A DNA stretch of 64,000 bases from Thiosocius sp963808165 (GTDB lineage: Bacteria; Pseudomonadota; Gammaproteobacteria; Chromatiales; Chromatiaceae): contig CAWEET010000001.1 of the NCBI GenBank assembly GCA_963808165.1, positions 62,001 through 126,000 on the forward strand, written 5' to 3'. The first letter of the stretch is position 1. Each line of letters starts with the position of its first letter. Position numbers and translations under genes: made by a program. The notes below the pieces were generated by a model, which worked only from the letters and a program-made list of their open reading frames with translations, ran no database searches and was not told the origin of the DNA. Positions 29,253-38,543 of this stretch are shown one piece after another.

Positions 29253-29906
29253 GTGAACGAGGGCGTTGAAACACCAAATGTGCGGCCAAATGCCTGGCCG
29301 ATGTTCGCGGGCCTGTGGATCGCGATGGCCATGCTGCTCGGCGCGGTGTTCATGGTGCACTTCTATGTCGATTATCGTGCCGACAGCACACGCCGTGACA
29401 CCAACGAGTCGCTCAATGTCGAGCTGGCACGTGCTGCACTCGCTGCGGAAATCGCCTCAGTCACGACGGACCTGATGTTTCTGGGTCGGTTGATCGAGGG
29501 CCTGAGCTTCGAACCCAGTGTCGCTGAAGGGCGCAGACGCTATCTGGCTCAGGTCTTCGTCACCTTTGCCCGGGAGAAGGCTTTGTACGACCAGATCCGT
29601 TTCCTCGACACAGCGGGTCTGGAGGTGGTGCGTGTCAACCTGACAGATGGCGAGCCGGTTTTGGTTGACTCCACGAGGCTGCAGGACAAATCGAATCGTT
29701 ATTACGTCAGCCAGGCGTTGCGCCTGGTCAGCGGCCAGGTCTAGCTGCTGGTAGCCATCCACCGCAACAAGGTCTCGGATGCCTATCTGGTGTTCCTGTT
29801 CGACGACTACCCTGCGCTGAAAGAGCAGTTGAATGCAGCGCTGAGCACCCTGGTTTTCACGCCTGCGGACACGGCAGACCCACCGGACGAGGCAGGTCCG
29901 CGCTGA
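29253..29906 (+). pseudogene. Membrane sensor N-terminal fragment joined to an unrelated tail
   Basis: Starting at GTG 29253: one N-terminal membrane helix (WPMFAGLWIAMAMLLGAVFM), then a periplasmic sensor-like region with LARAALAAEIASVTTDLMFL, KALYDQIRFLDTAGLEVVRVN and SNRYYVSQALRLVSGQV. This pattern is common in the extracytoplasmic domains of histidine kinases and diguanylate cyclases. A TAG at 29742-29744 follows directly, and the frame then continues in unrelated sequence (LLVAIHRNKVSDAYLVFLFD) to a TGA at 29904. All signalling domains are missing. It looks like a deletion that fused two gene pieces. Confidence 0.65.
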
Positions 29907-29952
29907 ACTTGTCCGGTATCCTTGGCCGGTGCGACACTGACGGACCGGGGAA

Positions 29953-30573
29953 ATGAACAGGGAATTTCGTGAGAATGCTTTTCTTCAGGCATTGCTGGCC
30001 TGGTTGATCGCGCTGTGGGTAATAACCGCTATCGAGCCCTTCGACCGGCGTGACTGGCTGCTCGAAAACCTGCTGGTATTCATCTATGCAGCACTGCTGA
30101 TCATTAGCTATCGGCGCTTCGCATTTTCCAACCTCTCATACGGCCTGTTTGGACTCTTCCTCAGCCTCCACCTGGTGGGTGCTCACTACACCTACGCCGA
30201 GACCCCATTCGGCTTCTTCTTGCAGGACACATTCGACCTGTCGCGCAACCCCTACGATCGCATGGTGCATTTTCTGTTCGGACTGCTGATCGCCTACCCG
30301 TTCCGCGAACTGTTGCTGCGCGCTGTGGGCGTCAAACAGGAATGGTCCTATCTGATGGTAGTTGTCACGGTCCTCGGCTTCAGCGGTTTCTACGAGGCGC
30401 TCGAGGGGATCGTCGCGGTGCTGGTCAGCCCGGAGCTGGGGGCCGCCTACCTCGGCACCCAGGGTGACGAGTGGGACGCGCAAAAGGACACTGCACTGGC
30501 ATTCGGCGGCGCAGTGTCGGCGATGGCGGTCGCCTGGGGCGCCGACCGTCGGCGACGCCACCGACCGTATTGA
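29953..30573 (+). CDS. DUF2238 (YjdF-like) membrane protein
   Basis: A 206-residue inner-membrane protein with about six hydrophobic helices. GAHYTYAETPFGF and NPYDRMVHFLFGLLIAYPFRELLLR are the conserved core of the DUF2238/YjdF family, as is GDEWDAQKDTALAFGGA near the end. The function of the family is unknown to me. Standalone between the sensor remnant and the convergent AmmeMemoRadiSam genes. Confidence 0.88.
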   Translation: MNREFRENAFLQALLAWLIALWVITAIEPFDRRDWLLENLLVFIYAALLIISYRRFAFSNLSYGLFGLFLSLHLVGAHYTYAETPFGFFLQDTFDLSRNPYDRMVHFLFGLLIAYPFRELLLRAVGVKQEWSYLMVVVTVLGFSGFYEALEGIVAVLVSPELGAAYLGTQGDEWDAQKDTALAFGGAVSAMAVAWGADRRRRHRPY

Positions 30574-30649
30574 CCCGCCTTGACACGGGGCTTTGGCCAT
30601 TGGGCTCCGTCCTAACCCGCCCACTGGTGGGTGTCCGGCATCGCCGGTT

Positions 30650-31252
30650 TCATGCGACTTCAGTGTCGCCGAAGCTCTCGGTGCGATAGCGATAGACCTC
30701 GACATGCCCCGACCAATGGTTGGCCGCCAGCCCGGCCTTCAGCTTCAAGTGGGTCAGGAAATGGTGTCGATCGGGCAGGCTGTCCCACACCGATGGCAGG
30801 AAGGTCCCGCGGTTGGGGCCATCCTGCAGGATCAGGCCGTCCTCGCCCGGCCGAATCTGATCGAGGAGGTCCGCCTCGTCACGGAAATGCAACGGCTCGG
30901 GCGCACTGAGGATCGACAGGTGGACATCCACTTCCGGCCATTCCTCAGCGCGCAGCGGTGCAAAGCGTGGATCGCGGAAAGCTGCGGCGAAGGCGTTCTC
31001 TGCGACATCGACCACCAGCGGCTGGACCGCCTCCAGGTGCCCGATGCAGCCGCGCAACTGGCCCTGTCGCTGCAGCGTGACAAAGCTGGCGCGAAGCGCT
31101 TTCAGGTCGCGCTGGTATTCCGACGGGGTAACGTTGAGCGGGCGCCCGCTGAGGAGGCCATGCTCTATCGAACGCCGCGCAACCTCGAGCAGCGTGGTGC
31201 GTTGTGCTGCGGCAAGCCGCGCGGTCTGCTCAGTAGAATTCGTAGGCGCCAT
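30650..31252 (-). CDS. amrA: AmmeMemoRadiSam system protein A (AMMECR1 domain)
   Basis: A 200-residue AMMECR1-domain protein. Signature segments are GQLRGCIGHLEAVQPL (conserved RGCIG) and FAAAFRDPRFAPLRAEEWPEVDVHLSILS. The role is not firmly established; the family is found with a Memo-like protein and a radical SAM enzyme, as here. It overlaps the preceding amrB gene by 23 bp, implying translational coupling. Gene symbol follows the system name. Confidence 0.9.
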   Translation of the reverse strand: MAPTNSTEQTARLAAAQRTTLLEVARRSIEHGLLSGRPLNVTPSEYQRDLKALRASFVTLQRQGQLRGCIGHLEAVQPLVVDVAENAFAAAFRDPRFAPLRAEEWPEVDVHLSILSAPEPLHFRDEADLLDQIRPGEDGLILQDGPNRGTFLPSVWDSLPDRHHFLTHLKLKAGLAANHWSGHVEVYRYRTESFGDTEVA

Positions 31253-32015
31253 AACCCACCACCCTTGATTTGTCTCCCGAGGTGTCGCCCGAATTGCGCA
31301 GATCGAGCGTGCGAACTTGCCAGCCGTGTCGCTGTGCGGTCTTCAGCAGGCCGCGGATCGGGTAGGCGCCGCAGGCGTCGTAGGGGCCGATTCGATCGGC
31401 CTGCATTGCCTCGATCATTGCCGTCGTCGAGCGGTCGCGTTGCTGGCAGCTACGATAGTCAAGGAAGTGGCTCAGGTCGGAACTGACCACGATGAGGGTG
31501 TCTCCGGTATACAGATCCTCTATCACCGCGCTGACTTCGTCGGCCTCGGCGTCGCCTACGATCAGGGGCACCAGCAGGAACTCCCCGAGGGTTTCCTGCA
31601 GAAACGGCAGCTGTACCTCGAGCGCGTGCTCCTGCGCGAAGGCCGCGTCGAGCTGTTGCACGCCGGGCAATCCGGCAAGCCGGTCGACAGCGGACCGATC
31701 GACCGGCACGCTGCCCAGCGGCGTCTGAAAGGCATCGGCGCTACTGGTCGCGAGACCGCGGAAAGGCACTCGATGCGAGGGTGCCAGCACCACCGCACGG
31801 TGAATCCGGTCTGCCCATGGGGCCAGCGTCGCGTACGCGCTCGCCGCGATCGGCCCCGAGTACTGATAGCCGGCATGCGGTGCGATCAGTGCATGCGGGC
31901 GCTCCGTGAAGTCGACATCCGCCGAACGCACCAGACTGTTCAGCGTGCTGCGCAATTCGCGTTCGCTGCCGGGATAGAAGAGCCCGGCGACGACCGGGGT
32001 TTTGACTTGCATCAT
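31230..32015 (-). CDS. amrB: AmmeMemoRadiSam system protein B (Memo-like)
   Basis: A 261-residue Memo-family protein (related to LigB-type dioxygenases). FYPGSERELRSTLNSLV at the start, LIAPHAGYQYSGPIAASAYA (conserved PHAGY), VVLAPSHRVPF and LIVVSSDLSHFLDY supply the His/Asp/Cys cleft residues of the family. The enzymatic activity is unknown. It precedes amrA and is divergent from the radical SAM gene at 32211 across a 195-bp shared promoter region. Confidence 0.92.
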   Translation of the reverse strand: MMQVKTPVVAGLFYPGSERELRSTLNSLVRSADVDFTERPHALIAPHAGYQYSGPIAASAYATLAPWADRIHRAVVLAPSHRVPFRGLATSSADAFQTPLGSVPVDRSAVDRLAGLPGVQQLDAAFAQEHALEVQLPFLQETLGEFLLVPLIVGDAEADEVSAVIEDLYTGDTLIVVSSDLSHFLDYRSCQQRDRSTTAMIEAMQADRIGPYDACGAYPIRGLLKTAQRHGWQVRTLDLRNSGDTSGDKSRVVGYGAYEFY

Positions 32016-32210
32016 GGCTGTTTGCCCCGAACTGGTCTAAGAATCTTTAAGTAAGGCGTATGCCGGCAACACTGCAAGCCTGGCGAAGGGATGCGGTGAA
32101 CCCTCCCTTCTCTGCCTGGCGACGACATTTCTGCCACCGGTTTCCCGGTATCGCCCCGTTAGTCATTAAATGGTTCACCTGACGGCATAAATCAAGCCGG
32201 GAGCTTGCGC

Positions 32211-33308
32211 GTGATCAAAGACACGGTACCTGGGCGTTACTGGCACCGCCTGGATGATGGACGCATACAGTGCGATCTTTGCCCGCGGTTCTGCCACCTG
32301 AAGGAGGGGCAGCGGGGCCTCTGCTTCGTGCGCGCCCGGCAGGGCGACCAGTTGGTACTGACCACCTATGGGCGTTCCAGCGGCTTCTGTGTCGACCCCA
32401 TCGAGAAGAAACCGCTCAATCACTTTCTTCCCGGCACCCCGGTGTTTTCGTTCGGGACTGCCGGCTGCAACCTGGCATGCAAGTTTTGTCAGAACTGGGA
32501 CATCAGTAAATCACGCGAGATAGACACGCTGGCTGCCACTGCCTCGCCGGAGAGCATTGCCACGACCGCCGCGCGACTCGGGTGCCGCAGTGTCGCGTAC
32601 ACCTACAACGACCCGGTGATCTTCCTCGAGTACGCGATCGACACGGCGATCGCCTGCCGCGAGCAGGGTCTGAAATCGGTCGCGGTTACGGCCGGCTATA
32701 TCTGTGAGGAGCCGCGCCGCGAGTTTTTCTCCCATATGGACGCTGCCAACGTGGACCTGAAGGCGTTCACCGAGGACTTCTACCACAAACTCACCGGCGG
32801 TCATCTGCAGCCGGTGCTCGATACATTGGAGTACATCCATAACGAGACCGACTGCTGGCTCGAGGTGACGACACTGCTGATCCCCGGCCAGAACGATACC
32901 GATGCGGAACTGCGCAGGCTGGCGCAGTGGTGTCTCGAGCGTCTCGGACCGGAAGTGCCGTTGCATTTTTCCGCCTTCCACCCCGACTATAAGATGACCG
33001 ACCTGCCCCCAACCCCGGCCGCGACGCTGCAGCGTGCGCGCAGGATCGCCATCGATACCGGGCTGCACTACGTATACCTGGGCAATGTGCACGACACTCA
33101 GGGAGACAGCACCTATTGCCCGGGCTGCGGCGAGCGTGTGATCGAGCGCGACTGGTATGAGCTCGGTGAGTGGGGCCTGACGGCCGGTGGCCGATGCAGC
33201 CATTGTGGTCATCGGATCGCTGGTGTGTTCGAAGATCGACCGGGCAGTTGGGGGGCGCGTCGCCTGCCGGTATCGATGCACGAACCGGTTGCGCATTCAT
33301 TCGAATGA
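32211..33308 (+). CDS. amrS: AmmeMemoRadiSam system radical SAM enzyme
   Basis: A protein of about 365 residues. GTG 32211 is spaced better from GGGAG than TTG 32205, though both are possible. The radical SAM cluster is C86-x3-C90-x2-C93 (CNLACKFCQNWD). Extra cysteines frame it: CDLCPRFC near the N-terminus and two late CxxC pairs (CPGCGERV, CSHCGHRI) resembling a zinc ribbon. The core matches the family with FNPDY-like AFHPDYKM and YTYNDPVIFLEYA. The reaction is unknown. Completes the three-protein set with amrA and amrB. Confidence 0.92.
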   Translation: MIKDTVPGRYWHRLDDGRIQCDLCPRFCHLKEGQRGLCFVRARQGDQLVLTTYGRSSGFCVDPIEKKPLNHFLPGTPVFSFGTAGCNLACKFCQNWDISKSREIDTLAATASPESIATTAARLGCRSVAYTYNDPVIFLEYAIDTAIACREQGLKSVAVTAGYICEEPRREFFSHMDAANVDLKAFTEDFYHKLTGGHLQPVLDTLEYIHNETDCWLEVTTLLIPGQNDTDAELRRLAQWCLERLGPEVPLHFSAFHPDYKMTDLPPTPAATLQRARRIAIDTGLHYVYLGNVHDTQGDSTYCPGCGERVIERDWYELGEWGLTAGGRCSHCGHRIAGVFEDRPGSWGARRLPVSMHEPVAHSFE

Positions 33309-33662
33309 GCCATGCCGAAGGCCGTCGGCGACCGGCCGGTCACGAGGCCGCCGGGGCGACAGGAGGTCCCGTCCGAAACAGTAAGGCGATGTATTTGCCG
33401 GGCGCGGTCAACGATTCGGATCGACCCGTTGAAAATTTTTCAGTTTGCAGCGCGGATCAAGGCTCAATTCCTGCAGCAGCTACCTGGCGTCTATGATGTC
33501 TGCTATGTGCAGGGTCTCCAGGTTCAGCATGCAGGTCCGCGTCCGGCATTGGCTTTGCACCATTATTCGCCCGTCATCCTCGGATACGGGAAATCCGCGT
33601 TCCGGGCCATCCGATTGACCTGTCCCGGCTGATGCATCGCATGCTGCATACAACGCAATCCT
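33309..33662. other. 354-bp gap between convergent genes
   Basis: Lies between the ends of the radical SAM gene and the RND pump gene. The longest plus frame (33312-33632) has no recognisable motif. A short palindrome-like GATGCATCGCATGCTGCAT occurs near 33631-33651. No clear terminator with a T-run was identified. Confidence 0.4.
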
Positions 33663-36600
33663 TCAGGCCGTCCCCGATTCATTCTTTTGCTCCTCGACCT
33701 GTCCGTCCGCTGCCGGCACCGCGTGATGTTCACGTGCAAGCAATAGGTACACTGCGGGTACCACGAACAGCGTGAACAGCGTGCCGATGCCAAGACCTGT
33801 GGTGATCACCAGGCCGATGTGAAAGCGACTGACTGCGCCGGGGCCACTGGCGGTCAGTAGCGGCACCATCGCGACCAGCATCGCCACCGTCGTCATCAGG
33901 ATCGGGCGCAGCCGGATGGTCGACGCGCGTTCGATCGCTGCACGCCGGTCCAGTCCCTGCTCAATCTGCAGCTGGTTGGCGAACTCCACGATCAGGATGC
34001 CGTTCTTGGCGATCAGGCCGATCAGCGTGATCAAGCCAACCTGGGTGTAGATGTTCACCGTGGCGAAACCAAGCGTCAGGAAGGCAAGCGCCCCGGCGAT
34101 CGACATGGGCACCGAGACCAGGATGATCAGCGGGTCGCGCCAGCTTTCGAATTGCGCCGCCAGCACCAGATAGATCACCAGCAATGACATGAAGAAGGTG
34201 ATCACCAGCGCGCTGCCCTGTTGTGCAAACTGGCGGGTCGCACCGGTATAGTCGAACGAGAAGCTCCGCGGCAAGGTTTCGGCCGCGATCCGTTCCATCT
34301 CCGCCATTGCCTGCCCCTCGGACACGCCCGGTGCCATCAACCCTTCGATGGTTACCGAGTTCAGTTGCTGGAACTGGGTGCGCTTGCTGGGTTCGACCGC
34401 ATGCTCGATATGAACCAGTGAGGACAGAGGCACCTGTTCGCCAACTGCGCTGCGCACATAGAAATCACCGAGCATATCGGGATCCAGCCGGAACATGCGT
34501 TCGGCCTGCGGGATCACCTTGTAGCTGCGGCCGTCGAGACTGAAGCGGTTGACGTCGTTGCCCCCCAGCAGGGTCGCCAGGTTCCGCCCGATATCGGCCA
34601 TCGAGATCCCCAGATCGGCCGCACGGTCGCGGTCGATCACCAGGATCGCCTTGGGCCGCGAGAACTCGATCGATTTACGCAGGAACATGAACTGCCCACT
34701 GGCCATGCCGCGCCCGATCAGCTGGTCGGCCACCTCGTCGATCTCGCGGAAGTCGGCATCACTCTGCACCACGAACTGAAACGGTAGCCCGCTGCTGCCA
34801 GGTAGGCTCGGCCGTGGAAACACCGCCAGCTGGAAACCGGCAATCTGGCTCAGAAGCGCCTGCACGTCGGGCAGTACCTCCATCTGGGAGCGTGCACGCT
34901 GCGCCGGCTGCTCCATCTTGAAACCGCCAAACACCACGTTGTCATCGCCGCCAAAGCCGAGCAGCAGGAAGCTCTCGTGATACTCGGGGACCTGCTCGAA
35001 GGCGTCGATAATCTCGCGGGTGTAGATCTCGTTGTATTCCAGCGACGCAGTCTGCGGCGCGACCGCCTGGAAAAACAGAATGCTCTGGTCCTCGGTGGGT
35101 GCGAGTTCGGCCTTGCTGGTCACGAACATGAAGTAGATGCTGGCCAGTACCGCCAGTGCAAACAGCAGCGTGGCCGGGAGATAGTTGAGGGCACCCTGCA
35201 GGCGGCGCAGATAAGTTGCGGCGAGGCGGTCGAAGAAGTGTTCGACCGCCTTCTCGAAGCGGCCTGGATTGCCCGCGGGGCGCAGCACCTTCGACGACAG
35301 CATCGGGGACAGGGTCAGCGCCACCACGCCGGAGATCAATACCGCGCCCGCCAGTGAGAAGGCGAACTCGGTGAACAGGGTGCCGACCAGCCCGCCCATG
35401 AAACCGATCGGTGCGTAGACCGCGACCAACGTGGTGGTCATCGCGATGATCGGCAGGCCGAGTTCGCGCGCGCCGTCGATCGCGGCGCGGAAGCGCGGCT
35501 TACCCATCTCGATGTGCCGGTGCACGTTCTCGACCACCACGATCGCGTCGTCCACCACCAGGCCGATCGCCAGGACCATGGCCAGCAGGGTCAGCAGGTT
35601 TATCGAAAAGCCCGCGAGCAGCATAAGGAAGGCCGCGCCGACCAGCGACAGGGGCACCGCGACCGCGGGGACGATCGCCGCGCGCATCGAACCGAGCGAC
35701 AGGAAGATCACGATCAGCACGATCAGCACCGCCTCTACGAGCGTAGTGAAGACCTCGTCGATCGAATCCTGGATGAAGGCGCTGGCGTCGTAGGGGATGT
35801 GTGCCTCGAGCCCGGACGGCAACTGGCTGCGGATCCCTGCCATCGCCTGGTGCACCGCTTGGGCGACTGTCAGGGGGTTGGCACCCGGGGCCTGCGATAC
35901 ACCGACGAAGATCGCCGGTGTGCCCTTGTACCAGGTTGCAGTCTCGTAGTCCTCGGAGCCCAGCTCAACCCGCCCGACGTCGCGCAGGCGAACCAGGGTA
36001 TCGCCGTTGCTGCGCACCACGAGGTTGCGGAAATCTTCCACGTCGGCGACGTCGGTGGTTGCGGCCAGGTCGATTACCGCATATTCGCCGCGCGCCTGGC
36101 CAATTCCCGAAAGATAATTGTTTGCGCGCAGCACATTGGCTACGTCCTGTGCGGTCACGCCAAGTGCCGCCATGCGTCGAGGATCGAGCCAGACGCGCAT
36201 CGCGAAGGTCTTGTTGCCGATCAGTTCCGCCTTGGCCACCCCTGGCAGGGCCTGGAGCTTGGGCTGTACAACCCGCAGCAGATAGTCGTTGATCTGCGAG
36301 GGCTGCATCTGCTCGCTGTAGAACGCCAGATACATCAATGCGGTCCGGTCGCCGGTCTGCGATGTGATCACAGGATCCTGGGCCTCTTCCGGCAGCACAT
36401 TCCGACGGCTGGCCACTTTGGCCTGAATCTCCGCCACGGCGTCGTTTGGCGGATAGTTAAGGCGCATGTGGGCCTCGATCACGGACTGTCCCTGGCGGCT
36501 GGTCGACGAGAGGTAGTCGATCCCCTGCGCCTCAGCAATCGCCTGTTGCAGCGGCGTGGTGATGAAGCCCTTGACCAGTTCGCTGCTCGCGCCCGGGTAG

Positions 36601-36749
36601 CTGGTACTGACGGTAACCACCGTGTCCTGGGTCTTGGGGTACTGGCGCACCTCGAGCGAGTTGATCGCACGCAGGCCGATCACGAAGATCAGCAGGCTGA
36701 TGACGCTGGCCAGTACCGGGCGCTGGATGTAGACATCGGTGAACTTCAT
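33663..36749 (-). CDS. RND multidrug efflux permease (AcrB/MexF type)
   Basis: A 1028-residue hydrophobe/amphiphile efflux-1 permease with 12 transmembrane helices and two large periplasmic loops. It starts MKFTDVYIQRPVLASVISLL. The proton-relay pair is seen in AIGLVVDDAIVVVENVHRH (two adjacent Asp, helix 4). The C-terminal half has GLIAKNGILIVEFANQ. It works with the adaptor encoded just upstream (4-bp overlap); no outer-membrane channel gene is present here, so a TolC-like partner must lie elsewhere. The substrate is not predictable from sequence. Confidence 0.95.
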   Translation of the reverse strand: MKFTDVYIQRPVLASVISLLIFVIGLRAINSLEVRQYPKTQDTVVTVSTSYPGASSELVKGFITTPLQQAIAEAQGIDYLSSTSRQGQSVIEAHMRLNYPPNDAVAEIQAKVASRRNVLPEEAQDPVITSQTGDRTALMYLAFYSEQMQPSQINDYLLRVVQPKLQALPGVAKAELIGNKTFAMRVWLDPRRMAALGVTAQDVANVLRANNYLSGIGQARGEYAVIDLAATTDVADVEDFRNLVVRSNGDTLVRLRDVGRVELGSEDYETATWYKGTPAIFVGVSQAPGANPLTVAQAVHQAMAGIRSQLPSGLEAHIPYDASAFIQDSIDEVFTTLVEAVLIVLIVIFLSLGSMRAAIVPAVAVPLSLVGAAFLMLLAGFSINLLTLLAMVLAIGLVVDDAIVVVENVHRHIEMGKPRFRAAIDGARELGLPIIAMTTTLVAVYAPIGFMGGLVGTLFTEFAFSLAGAVLISGVVALTLSPMLSSKVLRPAGNPGRFEKAVEHFFDRLAATYLRRLQGALNYLPATLLFALAVLASIYFMFVTSKAELAPTEDQSILFFQAVAPQTASLEYNEIYTREIIDAFEQVPEYHESFLLLGFGGDDNVVFGGFKMEQPAQRARSQMEVLPDVQALLSQIAGFQLAVFPRPSLPGSSGLPFQFVVQSDADFREIDEVADQLIGRGMASGQFMFLRKSIEFSRPKAILVIDRDRAADLGISMADIGRNLATLLGGNDVNRFSLDGRSYKVIPQAERMFRLDPDMLGDFYVRSAVGEQVPLSSLVHIEHAVEPSKRTQFQQLNSVTIEGLMAPGVSEGQAMAEMERIAAETLPRSFSFDYTGATRQFAQQGSALVITFFMSLLVIYLVLAAQFESWRDPLIILVSVPMSIAGALAFLTLGFATVNIYTQVGLITLIGLIAKNGILIVEFANQLQIEQGLDRRAAIERASTIRLRPILMTTVAMLVAMVPLLTASGPGAVSRFHIGLVITTGLGIGTLFTLFVVPAVYLLLAREHHAVPAADGQVEEQKNESGTA

Positions 36750-37855
36750 GCCCCGGCGCCAGATGTGCCGACCCGCTCGGCGGGTCCCGGCTTGTCGTCG
36801 ATCACCACCGCCTGGCCGCTCCGCAGCTTGTTGTGGCCGGCGCTGACCACCCGCTCACCCGATTTCAGGCCGGACAGTACGGCGACCCGCCCGCTGCGCG
36901 TCCGTCCGGTCTCTATCCGGCGACGATTGACCACCTGGGTACCCTCTTTCTGCTCGATCACGAACACCGAGTCGCCATAGGGCGCATGGCTGATCGCGGT
37001 ATCGGGCACGGTCAGCACCTGGTCTTCCTGGGGCAACAAGACGCGGACATCGGCGAACATGCCTGGCCGCAGGCGCCGCCCGGGATTGGCCAGCTGACCG
37101 CGAACACGAAAGCTGCGGCTGCCCACATGCACGCCGGGGTCGATTGCGACAATGTCGCCCTGGAAGGTTTCCCCGGGGTAAGCCTGGACGCGGATCTCCA
37201 GCTGCTGCCCGGTTTGCACGCGCGCCAGTTCGCGCTCCGGCAGCGTGAAGTCGACGTATATCGGGTCAAGCTTCTCCAGTGGCACGATGGCCGCACCCGG
37301 AGTGAGATACTCGCCGAGGTCGACTCGGCTGATACCCAGGCGGCCGTCGAACGGAGCGCGAATACGTTTTTTCTCGATAAGTGCTGACTGTGCGGCCATC
37401 TGCGCCTCGGCGCTGTCCAGCGTCGCGCGGGCCTCATCGTAGTCCGATTTGGAGACGGATTTGTCCTTGACCAGCTTGGCGACGCGTTCGAACTTGAGCC
37501 GCGCCAGGGTGCGTTCGGCGAGCAGGCCGCGCAGTGCTGCCTGGTCGGTCTGATCGTCGAGCTCGAGCAGCAGCTCGCCCTGCTGTACCTGCTGTCCCGA
37601 TACGAACTGGATCGCATTGATCTGGCCGCCGACCTCGCTGGTGACCTCGATCCCGGCGACTGCGGTCAGGCTGCCGACCACCTGAATGTAGGGTTGCCAG
37701 GTCTCCAACTCGGCCTGCGCCGCAGCGATCACTGCGGGTGGCGGGCCGCCGGCCTGCGCCGCGGCCATCTGCTGGGCAGCATGGTGTTTCCAGCCAAAAA
37801 TGCCGCCGAAGACTGCGCCAAGCAGCAGGACTACCAGAACAATTCGGATGAACAT
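36746..37855 (-). CDS. RND efflux periplasmic adaptor (membrane fusion protein)
   Basis: A 369-residue HlyD/AcrA-type adaptor. The start at 37855 (behind GGAAGG) gives the signal-anchor MFIRIVLVVLLLGAVFGGIF; the frame's upstream extension to 38275 is not plausible. Lipoyl halves EVTSEVGGQINAIQFVSGQQVQQGELLLELDD and KKRIRAPFDGRLGISRVDLGEYLTPGA flank an alpha-hairpin (about residues 105-160). Stop and permease start overlap as ATGA. It bridges the permease to the outer-membrane channel. Confidence 0.94.
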   Translation of the reverse strand: MFIRIVLVVLLLGAVFGGIFGWKHHAAQQMAAAQAGGPPPAVIAAAQAELETWQPYIQVVGSLTAVAGIEVTSEVGGQINAIQFVSGQQVQQGELLLELDDQTDQAALRGLLAERTLARLKFERVAKLVKDKSVSKSDYDEARATLDSAEAQMAAQSALIEKKRIRAPFDGRLGISRVDLGEYLTPGAAIVPLEKLDPIYVDFTLPERELARVQTGQQLEIRVQAYPGETFQGDIVAIDPGVHVGSRSFRVRGQLANPGRRLRPGMFADVRVLLPQEDQVLTVPDTAISHAPYGDSVFVIEQKEGTQVVNRRRIETGRTRSGRVAVLSGLKSGERVVSAGHNKLRSGQAVVIDDKPGPAERVGTSGAGA

Positions 37856-38543
37856 CGCACCTTCCCTCGCTGTTGCTACCGCGGCCGATAGCGCGATTGC
37901 GGCCGAGGACGGCCGTGGAGCACTCGGGTTAAAAGACGAAAACCTAAACCAAACGACGCAGTATAGCGAGACTGGCGCCCAGGTTATGACCCTTCGATGA
38001 CCCACTGCCATGGTGGTCAGACCGGGTCGGCTTGTAGAAGGCCCCGGGTCATGCTGGCAGTTACCCTGACGGTCGCGCAGGCCGGCGCGATCTTGGCCCA
38101 CTGGTCCCCGACCCTTGGCGGTGTAACGCTGCTCCAGCCCCTGCGCTGCCTGCAGCCGGCGTAAGAAACCAACCGCGGCTATCGCCAGCACCGCACGGGA
38201 CTGGTCCGCCGCCTGGCGCGCCCGGACACACGATTCCACCGTGGTCATTTTCATGAGGCAAGCTGTTGCCGCCAACAGGTCGCCCCGGGCCGCAGGGCGC
38301 CCGGCAGTGATTGCATATGTGAGTGCACACTAACAAAATCGTTGCGGAGATGCGGTAGGTCTGACCGGCGCCGACAACGCATGACGTTTAGTTCGCAGGA
38401 TAGGCGTGGCCGGCAAAGTTTTGCCATGCCGCACCGATAACCGGCATATCGGTATCAGCCACAGGGCGATTCCGCGGCAGGCGACACCGCCCCTCGCGGA
38501 GCCTTGCCATCCGCCCGGGCAATGCGAAAGGAGCGATCGAAAC
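37856..38543. other. 688-bp divergent intergenic region
   Basis: Separates the divergent efflux operon and pilU. Minus-strand frame 37856-38275 (with MKMTTVESCVRARQAADQSR) is continuous with the adaptor frame but looks like chance coding, with no ribosome site. Promoters for both genes must lie here. No regulator gene (TetR/MarR) is visible next to the pump, which is unusual for RND pairs. Confidence 0.4.

Noticed and set aside
35514..36980. A 488-codon plus-strand frame opposite the RND permease
   Set aside because: Lies antisense to the intact permease and adaptor; His/Arg/Gln-rich shadow composition.
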